From: Desulfobacterales bacterium
GTDB taxonomy: Bacteria > Desulfobacterota > Desulfobacteria > Desulfobacterales > JAFDDL01
Direction of reading: 5' to 3'
DNA length: 42,442 nucleotides
Assembly (NCBI GenBank): GCA_034003325.1
Contig: JAVEYW010000025.1
Span: forward strand, 1-42,442
In this document: positions 15,132 through 24,663 of the stretch, one piece after another
How positions within the stretch are numbered: position 1 is the stretch's first letter
Layout of the letters: each line of letters begins with the position of its first letter
Notes under the pieces: generated by a model
Database searches by the model: none
Told to the model about the DNA's origin: nothing
What the model saw: only the letters and a program-made list of their open reading frames with translations
Translations under genes and position numbers: made by a program

Positions 15132-18100
15132 TTAAGCAGACTTTTTTGGAACATGCTGAGCCGATTTCAATGCCGCTTGGCTCAATCCTCGCTCTCCCAA
15201 ATTGCCGTAGCGATGATAATTACAACAGATGCTTTGCTGTCTCAAGTAGTGGAGAAGTTCGATGCGCCCTTCCATCAGGACCGGCGCCCGGGCGATATAG
15301 AATCCGGTTCGGGCGGCCGCGGCAAAGACTTCTTTCGGCACCCGGTTCGGCGCGGCATAGCGAATGCGATGAATCTGCGGCATCAAGTCGATCAGTGAGC
15401 CGTCATGCTGGGTCACTACGGGGGTATCTTCCAACAGAATCTTGCCGTCGGCGGTCTCGAGAAATTCCATTACCTCACCGGGCATGTCCGGCGGCGCACT
15501 GACGATACCGGCGCAACCGGAAATTTGAACAGCAGCGATTCTGGCCAACACCTCAAAGAGAGAATCCGACGGATGAAGGCGAATGAGCAGTTTTCCCACC
15601 GGCAAATACCGAAGGATATTATCCTGCCCACGCAGGTGAAAATAATCCAATTCTTTTGAGAAATGAGCTTCCATATGAAATAAATAACTTCTCACGGCGC
15701 TTGCCGCCTTCAAAATGTCCTCCTGGAACTTCGGCATTTTTCCCCAACGCACCTTCAGCTGCCAGGCATCAGCCAGTTTCAGCAGCTCGCTTTCCTTTTG
15801 CATAACGCCGACATTCGGATAGTGAAGGTCCTCAAAGTCCATGAACTGCGCCACATAATCCGGCCCGCCGGCTTTGAGTCCCGGCCCGAGGGCGGATTTT
15901 CCCATTCCCCCGAAGGGCTGGCGCAGCGTGATGGCGCCGGTGGTGCCCCGGTTGATATAGAGGTTTCCGGCCTGAATCTGCGCCTTCCATGCCGCCTGCT
16001 CCCGCTGGTCCAGGCTTTCAATGCCAGACGTAAGCCCATAACCGGTAGCGTTTACCAGCGATAGGGCGTGATTCAGATCTTCTGCGCACATCACCCCCAG
16101 CACCGGGCCGAAAAGCTCGGTCCTATGCATGAAGCTGCCGGGCCGCACGCCGTATTTGATGCCCGGTGTCCACAAACGGGGATTTCCGTTGATACAGGTC
16201 GGCGCCAGCGCCCAGGATTCTCCCGGAGCCGGCGTTGCCAGCGCCCGGGCCAGATCACCGGCGGGCGGACGAATCAGCGGTCCGACTTTATTCTGAAACT
16301 CCCACGCCGTGCCCACATGAAGACTTTTGGCCGCATCCACGAGCTGCTCCTTGAAGTGAGCATCGTCATAAACCGGTTTTTCCAGAATCAACAGAGAGGT
16401 GGCGCTGCATTTCTGGCCGCCGTTTCCAAACGCCGAATAGATCACGTTTTTGATGGCCTGATCCCGGTCCGCCATATCCGTTACGATGGTTGCGTTCTTG
16501 CCGCCGGTTTCAGCGGCCAGATACAGGCCCGGCGTCTTCTCCAACATGCAAAGCCCCGTATCCGTGCCGCCCGTTAAAATGACGAAATCAACATTGACAT
16601 GCCCGGTTAAACGGGCGCCAACAGCACTGCCGTTGCAAGGCACAAATTGCAGTACGTTTCTGCTGACGCCGGCCCGCCAGAAACAGTTGCAAAGTTCCCA
16701 GGCCGTCAGCACCGCATCGGAGGCCGGTTTAAAAATGACAGTGTTGCCGGCAGCCAGCGCGACGGCAATTCCACCGCAGGGAATCGCCACCGGAAAATTC
16801 CAAGGAGCGATCACCACGCCCACCCCTTTTCCCCGTGCCGAAACCGACCCGATGGCATCAAAGGCTTTGGCAGAAAAAGGATAATACTCTGCAAAATCTA
16901 TAGCTTCCGACACCTCCACATCGCTTTCCGTAAACACCTTGCCGGTGTCGGCGGCCGCAGCCCCGATCAGATTCCCCCTTGCAGCTCTTAGCTGCGCGGC
17001 CACCCGGGAAAGAATCTCATGACGTTGCCGAAGGCTCGTTTTCCGCCAGCCGTCCGGATCCAGCCGGGCCGCATTCACGGCGTCGTCAATGTCTTCTTCC
17101 GTGGCTGTTGCATACCGGGCCACCAGAATTTGATTCGGATACTGGTTCGGATCAAAACAGTCAACCATTCGACGACCGGAAACACGCGCTTCCCCGCCAA
17201 TCACGATCGGAATCTCCACCGGCACATCAGGTTTCTCCTTTTTCCACTCACGCCGAATCGTCTCGGCCCATCTTCTGTTGGCGGCAAGGGACCAGTCCGT
17301 ATCCGGCTCATTGGTGAACCTGTTGTCATAAAAGGTTCCCATCAGTAAAACGCTTTCATGTTGCCGATTCTGGGTCCGGTTGGGACCGAGGCGGGCTTTC
17401 TCCATAGCGTCACAGGAAAGAAGAAATTTTTCTTTTAAATACGCCCATTCTTCCGATTCAACCGTCAACTCCGGCGCATAGCGAAGAAAGTTCCCGGGCG
17501 TCGTATTCTCGTCCAGCCGCCGAATCAGATAGGCGATGGCGTTTATGAATTCTTCCCTGGCCGCCACTGGTGCATACAGAAGCACATCGGCCATCTCTTC
17601 GGATAGCGCCCTCCGGACATGATCCGCCATGCCTTCCAGCATTTCAAAATAAACGTATTTTTCCACCCGGTACGCCTTGGCCAGACAACCGGCGTACGCC
17701 AGCTCAAAAAGATTGTGCGAGGCGATTCCCAGATTCACCACTCCGATGTTCTCAGGCTGCATGCCATAGCAGACCATTCGCTTATAGTTGGCGTCCACTT
17801 CAAGCTTGTTGTCATAAGGGGCTTGCGGCCAGTTGAACAGCGAGGCTTCAAGCAGCTCCATTTCCATGTTCGCACCCTTGACGATGCGAAGCTTGATCGG
17901 GGCGCCGCCCGCAGCCACCCGCTCCCTGGCCCACGCGGTCATCTCCTTTTGAATGAGAAGAGAATCGGGCAAATAGGCCTGCAAAACGATACCGGCGGAA
18001 TAGTCTTTGAATTTTTCCCGCGAAAGCGTTTGAGTAAAGGCACGGTAGGTGATCCAAAGATCGCGATACTCTTCCATGTCGAGATTGACGAATTTGGTGA

Positions 18101-18776
18101 CTCGCTCGCCGTTGCGGCGGGTAAAGTAATTTTCTTTCGCCACCCGGTACAGCACGGCGAGACGATTCGACAACACTTCCACGGCGTGATCAAACGCAAA
18201 AGAGCTGATCTGTGAATAAATGGTGGAGATTTTTATCGAGATATACTCGATGGCCGGATCTTTCAGATCCCGAATGTAGGTCTCCAGCCGCTCCTTCGCT
18301 TCCGCCTCTCCCAACACGGCTTCGCCCAGGTGGTTGATGTTCATTCGAATGCCCTGAGCGCTTCTTTTTTGCAGGTGGGCATGCAGCGCATCGGGCTCTC
18401 CCGGAATAATCGCCCGGCTGCTGGTATGGCGCATGCGGTCAATCATTTTGGGCACCAGAAGATCGGGGAAAAAGCGCCCCAGCCCCTGAAACATCTGCAT
18501 CAATAATTTTTCCACGCGGGAAAAAAAATCGGGCGCGCCGTAGTGCCGCAGCAACTCTTCGACCTGATCCGCCACCCGGCTGTTGGAATGAGACCGAAAG
18601 CTCTGATCGATCAGGCGGGTCAACACCACCTTATCCATCGGATGGCTTAAAAGTCGCTTCATCTGCTTTTGAATTGCTTTTTCCTCATGCGTCAGCAGCG
18701 CATTGGCCCGATTCAGCCAGGACGCCGCCTGAGCGACCGCTTCCGGTATAATGGCGTTTTCGTTTATCGTTTCCAT
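15132..18776 (-). CDS. putA: Bifunctional proline dehydrogenase / P5C dehydrogenase
   Basis: A 1214-aa protein oxidising proline to glutamate through pyrroline-5-carboxylate. The PRODH barrel spans ~100-440 and carries the substrate motif RRLDEN (R419, R420, E423); the aldehyde dehydrogenase domain (~520-1010) has APWNFPVAI, KPAS, the general base in ETGGKN (E756) and catalytic Cys790 in GQKCSA. A C-terminal ~200-aa region resembles the ALDH-superfamily-like domain of long PutA proteins. No N-terminal DNA-binding domain is present, so it is not a PutA repressor. I chose ATG 18776 because GGAG lies 6 nt upstream; the frame stays open to a TTG at 19010. Convergent with the aminomutase gene, with 27 bp between stops. 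Confidence 0.92.
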   Translation of the reverse strand: METINENAIIPEAVAQAASWLNRANALLTHEEKAIQKQMKRLLSHPMDKVVLTRLIDQSFRSHSNSRVADQVEELLRHYGAPDFFSRVEKLLMQMFQGLGRFFPDLLVPKMIDRMRHTSSRAIIPGEPDALHAHLQKRSAQGIRMNINHLGEAVLGEAEAKERLETYIRDLKDPAIEYISIKISTIYSQISSFAFDHAVEVLSNRLAVLYRVAKENYFTRRNGERVTKFVNLDMEEYRDLWITYRAFTQTLSREKFKDYSAGIVLQAYLPDSLLIQKEMTAWARERVAAGGAPIKLRIVKGANMEMELLEASLFNWPQAPYDNKLEVDANYKRMVCYGMQPENIGVVNLGIASHNLFELAYAGCLAKAYRVEKYVYFEMLEGMADHVRRALSEEMADVLLYAPVAAREEFINAIAYLIRRLDENTTPGNFLRYAPELTVESEEWAYLKEKFLLSCDAMEKARLGPNRTQNRQHESVLLMGTFYDNRFTNEPDTDWSLAANRRWAETIRREWKKEKPDVPVEIPIVIGGEARVSGRRMVDCFDPNQYPNQILVARYATATEEDIDDAVNAARLDPDGWRKTSLRQRHEILSRVAAQLRAARGNLIGAAAADTGKVFTESDVEVSEAIDFAEYYPFSAKAFDAIGSVSARGKGVGVVIAPWNFPVAIPCGGIAVALAAGNTVIFKPASDAVLTAWELCNCFWRAGVSRNVLQFVPCNGSAVGARLTGHVNVDFVILTGGTDTGLCMLEKTPGLYLAAETGGKNATIVTDMADRDQAIKNVIYSAFGNGGQKCSATSLLILEKPVYDDAHFKEQLVDAAKSLHVGTAWEFQNKVGPLIRPPAGDLARALATPAPGESWALAPTCINGNPRLWTPGIKYGVRPGSFMHRTELFGPVLGVMCAEDLNHALSLVNATGYGLTSGIESLDQREQAAWKAQIQAGNLYINRGTTGAITLRQPFGGMGKSALGPGLKAGGPDYVAQFMDFEDLHYPNVGVMQKESELLKLADAWQLKVRWGKMPKFQEDILKAASAVRSYLFHMEAHFSKELDYFHLRGQDNILRYLPVGKLLIRLHPSDSLFEVLARIAAVQISGCAGIVSAPPDMPGEVMEFLETADGKILLEDTPVVTQHDGSLIDLMPQIHRIRYAAPNRVPKEVFAAAARTGFYIARAPVLMEGRIELLHYLRQQSICCNYHRYGNLGERGLSQAALKSAQHVPKKSA

Positions 18777-19639
18777 TGGTTCGCTCCATTTTACAGCTTC
18801 GAACACCGGTGCTTTTAAAACTTTTCCCCTCAGAGGGGGCGGCATCTTGCTTTCCTGCCGAATATAACGGGTAAAATTAAGATTATCCTTGCCCCGCATG
18901 TCTGATACTACAAAGGATGACGAAACATTCTCAAGATAAATTTCATTCACATTATTTTTGTTTGACTTTTTAAACAAAAGGGACTCTGCAAACAACCCTA
19001 CTTGCTTCAAAAAAATGTTATAAAACAGTCTATGGTTGTTCTGCTGAGCTCGAGTGACTCAAACTGATGCGGACGCTGAATTGCTGCCAGGCGCATCTCT
19101 TCCATACAGCAATTCAGTGATTACACATTGGGCCCCCATCCCAACCGCTAACAGCCGAATCCATTCATCAGACCCGTTCAGTTGTAATTCACCAAAACGG
19201 GGATGTACGCGTATTCCTCCGATATCGGGGACAGAGACGGTAATGCACACGAGGTGACAGTGGGAGACGCGCTCGGGTTCAAACAGGCCGAGGTCGTCGA
19301 AATCGAAAAAGCCGGATACCTCCCTCTTTTCCACGGCGAAAACCTCGGTCTTCGGGTAAACATATCCCCGGCGGATACTACCTTTACCGTGCCGGGGATA
19401 TATAGAGTGATTGAAGAATTCTCGGCCTTCCCGTAAAAGTCGTCATGGCAGGGGGTGCCTATTGGCCATTTTGTTTATGAGATGCCCCTGAATGATGCAA
19501 TATCACCGGAATATTGTAACAACTCAGGAATACGGAATAATGCACTAACCACCTGAATCTTCATTCAACTATATTAATCCGGCTGCCTTCAGTTGTTTTT
19601 ATTCTGAATTCTGGATTCTGTCTCCTGGCTACCTATCAG
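18777..19639. other. Intergenic region between putA and the membrane protein, no supported gene
   Basis: About 860 bp. The putA frame stays open through 18777-19010 but lacks a good start there. A 91-codon minus frame at 19059-19334 and plus frames at 19054-19257 and 19203-19436 overlap each other, lack ribosome sites and resemble nothing I know. It should contain the putA promoter. Confidence 0.45.
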
Positions 19640-20503
19640 TTACGGAATATTTATCTGAAAAAGGGTCGAAATTGTTTTGGCCATAAGCCAAAACGACAGC
19701 ACCGGCAGCATCACCACTTGAATCAAAAAAATCCCGACATACAGAAAAGTCAGTTTGAGAAGATTTTCGATGATATCTCCCGCATTCTCAATCGCGGCGA
19801 CAAGGGCATTTTTAAACTCAACGGATTTTCGTTTAAGAAATGAGGTGCTATTCTCGATAGTACCAAGCACGCCGGCAATTTCCGGAAGAGAGAAATCCTT
19901 TAATTTATCGATCTCAACCGTCCCGAGTGCCAGCGCCTTATTGGCTGCAGATATCTGCTCCGCAAAGAAATGGGTATGGACGAACGCATTTGCTGCAGCG
20001 GATATGGGTAGACAAAGGCGGGCAATGGCAACAAGCAACAAAAACCGAAGGATATTTCGCCGAAGGGGGGGTAATCTCTCATGCTCGAACCATAGCAAAA
20101 TCGACCAGATGAAAAGAAAGACGGAAATGATCGGGGGTACAAGGGATACGCTGATTTCATATGCCAGTTTCTGAACCCCTAATGACGTGATCGCCGTTAT
20201 GATCACATCGGACACCCGCTCTGTCATGTCATCAATCGGGTCCAATGCTTGCCCTATCGCCAATGATACACCTACCCCTGCGGGCTGCAGTTGCAAACTC
20301 GACGCCTTTAACATTGAAACAGAGGCATTGATCACCCGGCATGTCGCATAAGCGATGCCGGCTTTGCTGATGGCGACCCGAAAGTAATCGTCCGTCCGGG
20401 CATCTAAAAGCGGTAGCTTGATGCCGGAAGAAAAGAACAGCAGTATCGATATCAAAACACCGACACATGAGCTGATTGCCTTATGCATATTTGTTTTTTT
20501 CAT
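19640..20503 (-). CDS. Conserved integral membrane protein of unknown function
   Basis: A 287-aa protein with an N-terminal signal-like segment (VGVLISILLFFSSGIKLPLL), membrane segments near residues 125-150 (VPPIISVFLFIWSILLW), 155-180 and 255-280 (YVGIFLIQVVMLPVLSFWLM), and an extended periplasmic-type loop between the second and third. The start at 20503 avoids a 53-codon overlap with rlmN and has a weak GGTG site. It follows rlmN by 43 bp on the same strand and is probably co-transcribed. I recall similar proteins as conserved hypotheticals in proteobacteria but know no function. Confidence 0.7.
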   Translation of the reverse strand: MKKTNMHKAISSCVGVLISILLFFSSGIKLPLLDARTDDYFRVAISKAGIAYATCRVINASVSMLKASSLQLQPAGVGVSLAIGQALDPIDDMTERVSDVIITAITSLGVQKLAYEISVSLVPPIISVFLFIWSILLWFEHERLPPLRRNILRFLLLVAIARLCLPISAAANAFVHTHFFAEQISAANKALALGTVEIDKLKDFSLPEIAGVLGTIENSTSFLKRKSVEFKNALVAAIENAGDIIENLLKLTFLYVGIFLIQVVMLPVLSFWLMAKTISTLFQINIP

Positions 20504-20546
20504 TGTTTCACCAACTAACGCCGTCTCTATGATACGAGTTGTATTG

Positions 20547-21572
20547 TCATATATTGGCTCGGCCGAGCTGACCGCAAGCGGCACGAATATCAGCGCCTTT
20601 GGCGCTTCGCAAGCGTACAAAAACACCCTCTGCGACAAGGGCGCAATGAAAACGCGCCACATCCTCGGGGGTCGGCGCCAGGTAGGGTAGATTGGGTCCG
20701 GGATTGAATAAAATCAAATTAAGCTTGGCCGGAAGTCCCTTCAAATACGCGGATAGCTGCCCGGCATGCGCGGGCTGGTCGTTTTGCCCCTTAATCAGCA
20801 CATATTCGAAAAACAAGGCATTGCCCCGCGCCAGGGGATAGTCCTGAAGTACCGATTTGAGTTGGGACAACGGAAAGCGATGATTGATCGGCATCAGCCG
20901 GTTTCGCACGTCATCATTGGGGGCGTTCAGGGAGACCGCCAGTTTAAGCTGGGGCCAGTTTTGCGCCGCCAGTTTCCGAATGCCTTCGACGAGGCCCACC
21001 GTGGAAACCGTCATATGGCGTTTGGCGATGTTCAACCCCCGCTGATCCTCCAAGATACGAATCGCCCGAATCAGCGCATCGAAATTATCCAGCGGTTCCC
21101 CCATGCCCATAAAGACCACATTGCGCACATTTAATCCCATCAAAACTTTCACCGCATAAACCTGTGCCACGATCTCATCAGCCCTCAGATTGCGCTGAAA
21201 GCCCATTTGCCCCGTCCGGCAAAACCGGCAACCCATACGGCAGCCGGCCTGGCTGGAAAGGCACAGGCTGGTGTGATTGGCCATGGGAACCACCACCGAT
21301 TCGATTTCCAACCCATCGGCCAGGCGCAACACCAGTTTGGTCGTCCTTTCGCATGTCTCCTGCCGAACAACCTCCGGCAACCGAATGGACAAATCCGCCC
21401 CCACCTCTTCGGCCAGCCCCCCGGAAGCCGCAAACTCGGGCAGCTTGCCGATATCAAAGCAGGGGTCACGATAAAACGCCCGGTACACCGCCGCCGCATG
21501 AAAAAGGCCACGTCCATAGCGCCTGCGAAACATCTCTGTCAATTCGTCGCATGTAAGCCCAAGTAAATTCAT
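20547..21572 (-). CDS. rlmN: Dual-specificity rRNA/tRNA adenine-C2 methyltransferase RlmN
   Basis: A 341-aa radical SAM methylase. The cluster motif CRMGCRFC gives C111, C115 and C118; IESVVVPM and TSLCLSSQAG are the conserved lead-in; the C-terminal catalytic Cys333 is in GADIRAACGQL. RlmN methylates A2503 of 23S rRNA and A37 of some tRNAs. The frame extends to 21686, but MNLLGLTCDEL at 21572 matches the usual RlmN start. An S4-domain gene lies 73 bp upstream on the same strand. The family also includes Cfr; the overall sequence looks RlmN-like. Confidence 0.9.
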   Translation of the reverse strand: MNLLGLTCDELTEMFRRRYGRGLFHAAAVYRAFYRDPCFDIGKLPEFAASGGLAEEVGADLSIRLPEVVRQETCERTTKLVLRLADGLEIESVVVPMANHTSLCLSSQAGCRMGCRFCRTGQMGFQRNLRADEIVAQVYAVKVLMGLNVRNVVFMGMGEPLDNFDALIRAIRILEDQRGLNIAKRHMTVSTVGLVEGIRKLAAQNWPQLKLAVSLNAPNDDVRNRLMPINHRFPLSQLKSVLQDYPLARGNALFFEYVLIKGQNDQPAHAGQLSAYLKGLPAKLNLILFNPGPNLPYLAPTPEDVARFHCALVAEGVFVRLRSAKGADIRAACGQLGRANI

Positions 21573-21645
21573 AGCATTCGGAGATCGATTGCCGGATTTC
21601 AAAAAGGGATAACCGACACATAGCTTCCTTAAATCCACCTGATGG

Positions 21646-21864
21646 TTATTCGCGTTTAAGTTGCACAAGAATTTTTTCTTTTCCAAATGCTACCACATCA
21701 CCCGAAACGATTTTTTTCCGTTTTCTGGTTTCAATTGTTCCATTAACGAAAACCCGCCCTTCAGAGATCACATATTTCGCCTCGCCGCCGCTATCGACCA
21801 TATTTCCGAATTTCAATAGCTTATAGAGATCAATCGGCTCTTTGGATATTTCAATTTCTTTCAT
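21646..21864 (-). CDS. Small S4-domain RNA-binding protein (YbcJ-like)
   Basis: A 72-aa protein that is one S4 fold: KEPIDLYKLLKFGNMVDSGG, then a glycine-bounded segment ISEGRVFVNGTIETRKRKKI and a VSGDVVAF strand, the classic S4 RNA-binding pattern. The likely start is MKEIEISK at 21864; an in-frame upstream extension of 42 codons looks non-coding. Such proteins bind structured RNA and are often linked to ribosome assembly, which suits its position upstream of rlmN. Confidence 0.82.
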   Translation of the reverse strand: MKEIEISKEPIDLYKLLKFGNMVDSGGEAKYVISEGRVFVNGTIETRKRKKIVSGDVVAFGKEKILVQLKRE

Positions 21865-22017
21865 TCTGCAGAATACTCGGTTCAGAGGTTCGTTAACCAC
21901 GCGCGCCACAATCCAGCTTCGCCGGGTTAGGCCTTTGTCAGAAACATACACGAAAAAGCATGGCTGATGGAAGGGGTAATATTGGATCACTCTTCCCGCG
22001 ATTGTTTAGATACCTGT

Positions 22018-22051
22018 GTTTAAATCCACGCCCCCGCGCGGGGGGGGGGAC
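22018..22051 (-). CRISPR. Solitary type I-C-like CRISPR repeat with leader remnant
   Basis: Read on the minus strand, 34 nt begin GTCCCCCC, contain GCGCGGGGGCGTGGAT and end TTAAAC. This matches the type I-C repeat family (GC-rich palindrome followed by GTGGATTGAAAC), with one change near the 3' end. A 5'-side stretch at 22052-22185 has the leader-like GGGGTTCGCGCAGG character. No second repeat or spacer is visible, so the array has collapsed to one unit. It lies on the expected side of the cas1 relic. Confidence 0.65.
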
Positions 22052-22187
22052 CGTCACTTTCAAAATCCTTATTTTTCTCACCTTTCACGGCTATTTTTGC
22101 GAGCCTCCTTTTTGTATAAGGGTAATTTTCTAAAAACATAGGGGCGTATATAAAAAAGCTGTCCGCTTGGGGTTCGCGCAGGCCCAT

Positions 22188-22761
22188 TCATACAATGAGT
22201 GGCCCTTCTTGATCGATATAGGGGTGCATGATCTTTTCCTGCTTGCGCTTTTGATAAGCGGTAAGCAGGTTTTTCCGGGTTTCGTCATCCATTACCACCG
22301 CACCGGTCTCCATCATTTTGAAGCTTTTGCGCGAATCTGGCCAAGATTAATGAGAGAAAGTGCCAATCGGTCGGCCAGAAACGGACGGAATTCTTCCATG
22401 ATATCCAGTGCGAGCCCTCGCCTCCCCGGCCGATCCCGATGAAGAAAGCCAACCGACCGACCGCTTCCAGCGCCGCGTTCACATCATGCCTCAGCAGGGT
22501 GTAGCGAAAGGACAGCAAACAGTTGACCCGGTCAAGCGATGGTCGTCGGTTTCTTCCCGAAAACCGGAAATCTTCCTTCTGACCAACGATCAGATGATCG
22601 AAAACGCCAAAATAAACATTTGCCGCTTCACCTTCAAAACCACGGACCCTCTCAAGGGGCAGGTCAGTCTGCAGATGCATGAGGGTGGCGGTCACCACGG
22701 ACCGGGCCACAAAAACGACAATAACTTTGCCCGAAAGGCGTAATCGGCACCTATTTTTCAT
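22188..22761 (-). pseudogene. cas1: cas1 pseudogene (type I-C)
   Basis: Broken Cas1 integrase. From high to low coordinates the translation gives [53 protein letters not shown]; after a frameshift, [20 protein letters not shown] and [14 protein letters not shown]; after another, ETGAVVMDDETRKNLLTAYQ and KRKQEKIMHPYID, ending at TGA 22188-22190. These are hallmark Cas1 blocks. The N-terminal ~150 residues are lost and at least two frameshifts are present, so it cannot make active Cas1. cas2 is missing between it and the lone repeat. Confidence 0.85.
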
Positions 22762-22849
22762 CTTTCGGCGCCACTCTATACAGACATGCCGAAGGTGTGG
22801 AACGAAAAAAGTTGTACCGAGCTTCCGGACTCACACCGAAGTTCATCCT

Positions 22850-22879
22850 AAAAGCCCGAAATGGCCTTTTCGGGCTTTT
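22850..22879. terminator. Bidirectional rho-independent terminator
   Basis: AAAAGCCCGAA (22850-22860) pairs with TTCGGGCTTTT (22869-22879) around an 8-nt loop, with A and T tracts on both sides. Confidence 0.7.
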
Positions 22880-23104
22880 CCTGTTTGTAAATGCCTGCGA
22901 TGCTATTGTCCATCCCTGCTTTGAAATCGCAGGATTAAGGGGTGGGGTTTTCAGATTCTGTTGAGACGAAAAACGGCGGGATATGCGGGGTAAATTAAAA
23001 ACTCGGGGGCGGGGTATGGCGGCGGGGTGAAAAGCGTTACACTATTTGAATCTTAACAAACGAGTCAGTTTATCAATCCGATTTTTAAAACCATATGCAA
23101 GAAG

Positions 23105-23416
23105 GTGGTTCGCAAAAGATTATATTTGCCTTATGATTTCGATAAAAACTGGAGGTGCATATGGGTGGACGTGGTTCCGGATGTTGGCGCCGGGAAATTT
23201 TTTCTATGCCGTCCCTGCTGTGACCTCGCATACGCCAGCCAGCAGGAAAGTGAGCTTGACCGACTTATGCGAAAAGCCTGGAAAATAAGGGATCGGTTGG
23301 GAGCAAGCGCCGATTTGACAAAACCCATCCTGTTCAAGCCGAAAAACATGCATCAAAAAACTTTCGATCGCCTGCGGCGGGAGGCTGATAATGCAAGCCA
23401 TCGGTCATGGGTATAA
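23105..23416 (+). pseudogene. Fragment of a zinc-ribbon mobile-element protein
   Basis: The C-terminal part of a protein I associate with prophages and mobile elements. FFLCRPCCDLAYASQQESE is half of a zinc ribbon, followed by the conserved KAWKIRDRLGASADLTKPIL and FKPKNMHQKTFDRLRREAD. The expected N-terminal half with the first CxxC is absent and the adjoining upstream frame does not supply it, so this is a 5'-truncated remnant. Confidence 0.6.
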
Positions 23417-23650
23417 ATGGGGCAGTGGATAGGAATCAAAAAATAAAGACCCATTATCATTTTAAGATGTGCCCTATCCGTAATATTACAGACATATCAA
23501 AGGTTTCATGATGTGATTGATATTTAGGTTTTTTGAGTCGATATCTCAGGAATCGTCAGGCTTAAGATTATTAATCCACCACCGCCCCCGAAAATGTCCG
23601 CAGAATCGTGTCAAGGATCTTACGAGGCAAAAACATTATAGGAGAAGAAA

Positions 23651-23806
23651 ATGAATCTGATTCAAATCAGTAACGACGGACCGGAGATCCTTTCGACAAA
23701 CTATTGGGAAACCGAGCATGCCAAGAAAGGATTCCTTTACATGTCGATCAATGCCGGTGCCTTTCGGTTATTACCCCAATCCAGCGTCCCGAAAAAAACA
23801 ACCTAG
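23651..23806 (+). pseudogene. Small protein, probably truncated by an in-frame TAG
   Basis: A good ribosome site (AGGAG) precedes ATG 23651. The 51 residues include EILSTNYWETEHAKKGFLYM and SINAGAFRLLPQSS, which resemble a mobile-element hypothetical family of about 100 aa (from memory). The frame meets TAG at 23804-23806 and then stays open for another ~50 codons to the TAG near 23957, so a nonsense mutation, or less likely read-through, may be involved. The downstream residues do not clearly match the family, which argues for decay. Confidence 0.5.
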
Positions 23807-24252
23807 GATATGCGATCGCCCTGTGGTGTTTCCAATTTGAGATTGATTTTAAATCGAAACGATGAGAGCATCATTATTGACAAAAACCATTATCATTTGA
23901 ACCCGATGTACCATATCGGCCGGTATGGCAACGGCTTGCCTAAACGAATGCAACGGTAGCGGCTTGCTTGCAACACAAAAGCGCATGGCGGTAATTTTTT
24001 TTCCTGCGTGAATAGGTCGCTGGGCATCGGGATAATCAGTCTGTTTTGCATTCCGATCCGATTTTAACGAATGCTATTGAATTGACGACACCATGTTTTA
24101 TATTTTGCTCCAAACACGCGTTGCTATCGTATTCTTCATGTTTGGGTAACCAAGGTCGTTATACCTTATTGGAATCCACCGCAACACCGTTCAAATGAAT
24201 TGAATGCGTGATCGGGTGGAAATCATCTAACCGCATACAAAGGGAGGCTACC
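23807..24252. other. Intergenic, no supported gene
   Basis: About 450 bp. The first 150 bp continue the open frame of the preceding truncated ORF. The rest is AT-rich with no ORF or clear hairpin I can defend; it presumably holds the promoter of the 103-aa gene at 24253. Confidence 0.5.
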
Positions 24253-24564
24253 ATGGACGTGAAAGACTATTGCAAAGGCCTGGAAAACGAAATGACCGCT
24301 TGGAAAGCAAAGTTTTACGATGTGATACGCAAAGTGGATCGTTTGGGCAGTGCTGAAAAAGAACGTATTCTGCAAAATGTGGAAGATTTGCACATTTTAT
24401 TGCAGGAGATGACAGATAGGGTTGAGCAGCTGCGAACGGAATGCCCTTCGGATTGGAGTCCGGTCAAGAAACAGATTGAGGAGGGCACGATCAATATGCG
24501 TGGTAAATACGAAGAAACCATTGAATACATTGGAAAATATGCACCTGTGTCGATTCCAGGATAA
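24253..24564 (+). CDS. Small helical protein of unknown function
   Basis: A 103-aa, charged, mostly helical protein (YCKGLENEMTAWKAKFYDVI; EKERILQNVEDLHILLQEMT), probably a coiled-coil. ATG 24253 is preceded by GGGAGG at good spacing, so I prefer it to 24208. I recall similar short proteins as conserved hypotheticals in Desulfobacterota. A terminator follows at 24592. No function can be assigned. Confidence 0.7.
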   Translation: MDVKDYCKGLENEMTAWKAKFYDVIRKVDRLGSAEKERILQNVEDLHILLQEMTDRVEQLRTECPSDWSPVKKQIEEGTINMRGKYEETIEYIGKYAPVSIPG

Positions 24565-24591
24565 TACCATCGGCGCATGGTCGGTTGCAAG

Positions 24592-24630
24592 CGGCTGATC
24601 GGTCTTTGATACCGATCGGCCGTTAATTTT
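24592..24630 (+). terminator. Rho-independent terminator after the 103-aa gene
   Basis: CGGCTGATCGGT and ACCGATCGGCCG pair (one bulge) around a 7-nt loop, followed by TTAATTTTC. Confidence 0.6.
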
Positions 24631-24663
24631 CAGAACACATGTAATTCTAAGGAATTGTTTAAT

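Noticed and set aside
18777..19010. 78-residue N-terminal extension of PutA from a TTG
   Set aside because: No ribosome site at the TTG, while GGAG is well placed before ATG 18776.
19059..19334. 91-codon minus-strand ORF
   Set aside because: No ribosome site, no recognisable motif and competing frames on the other strand.
22018..22190. A functional CRISPR array
   Set aside because: Only one repeat is visible and there is no spacer-repeat unit.
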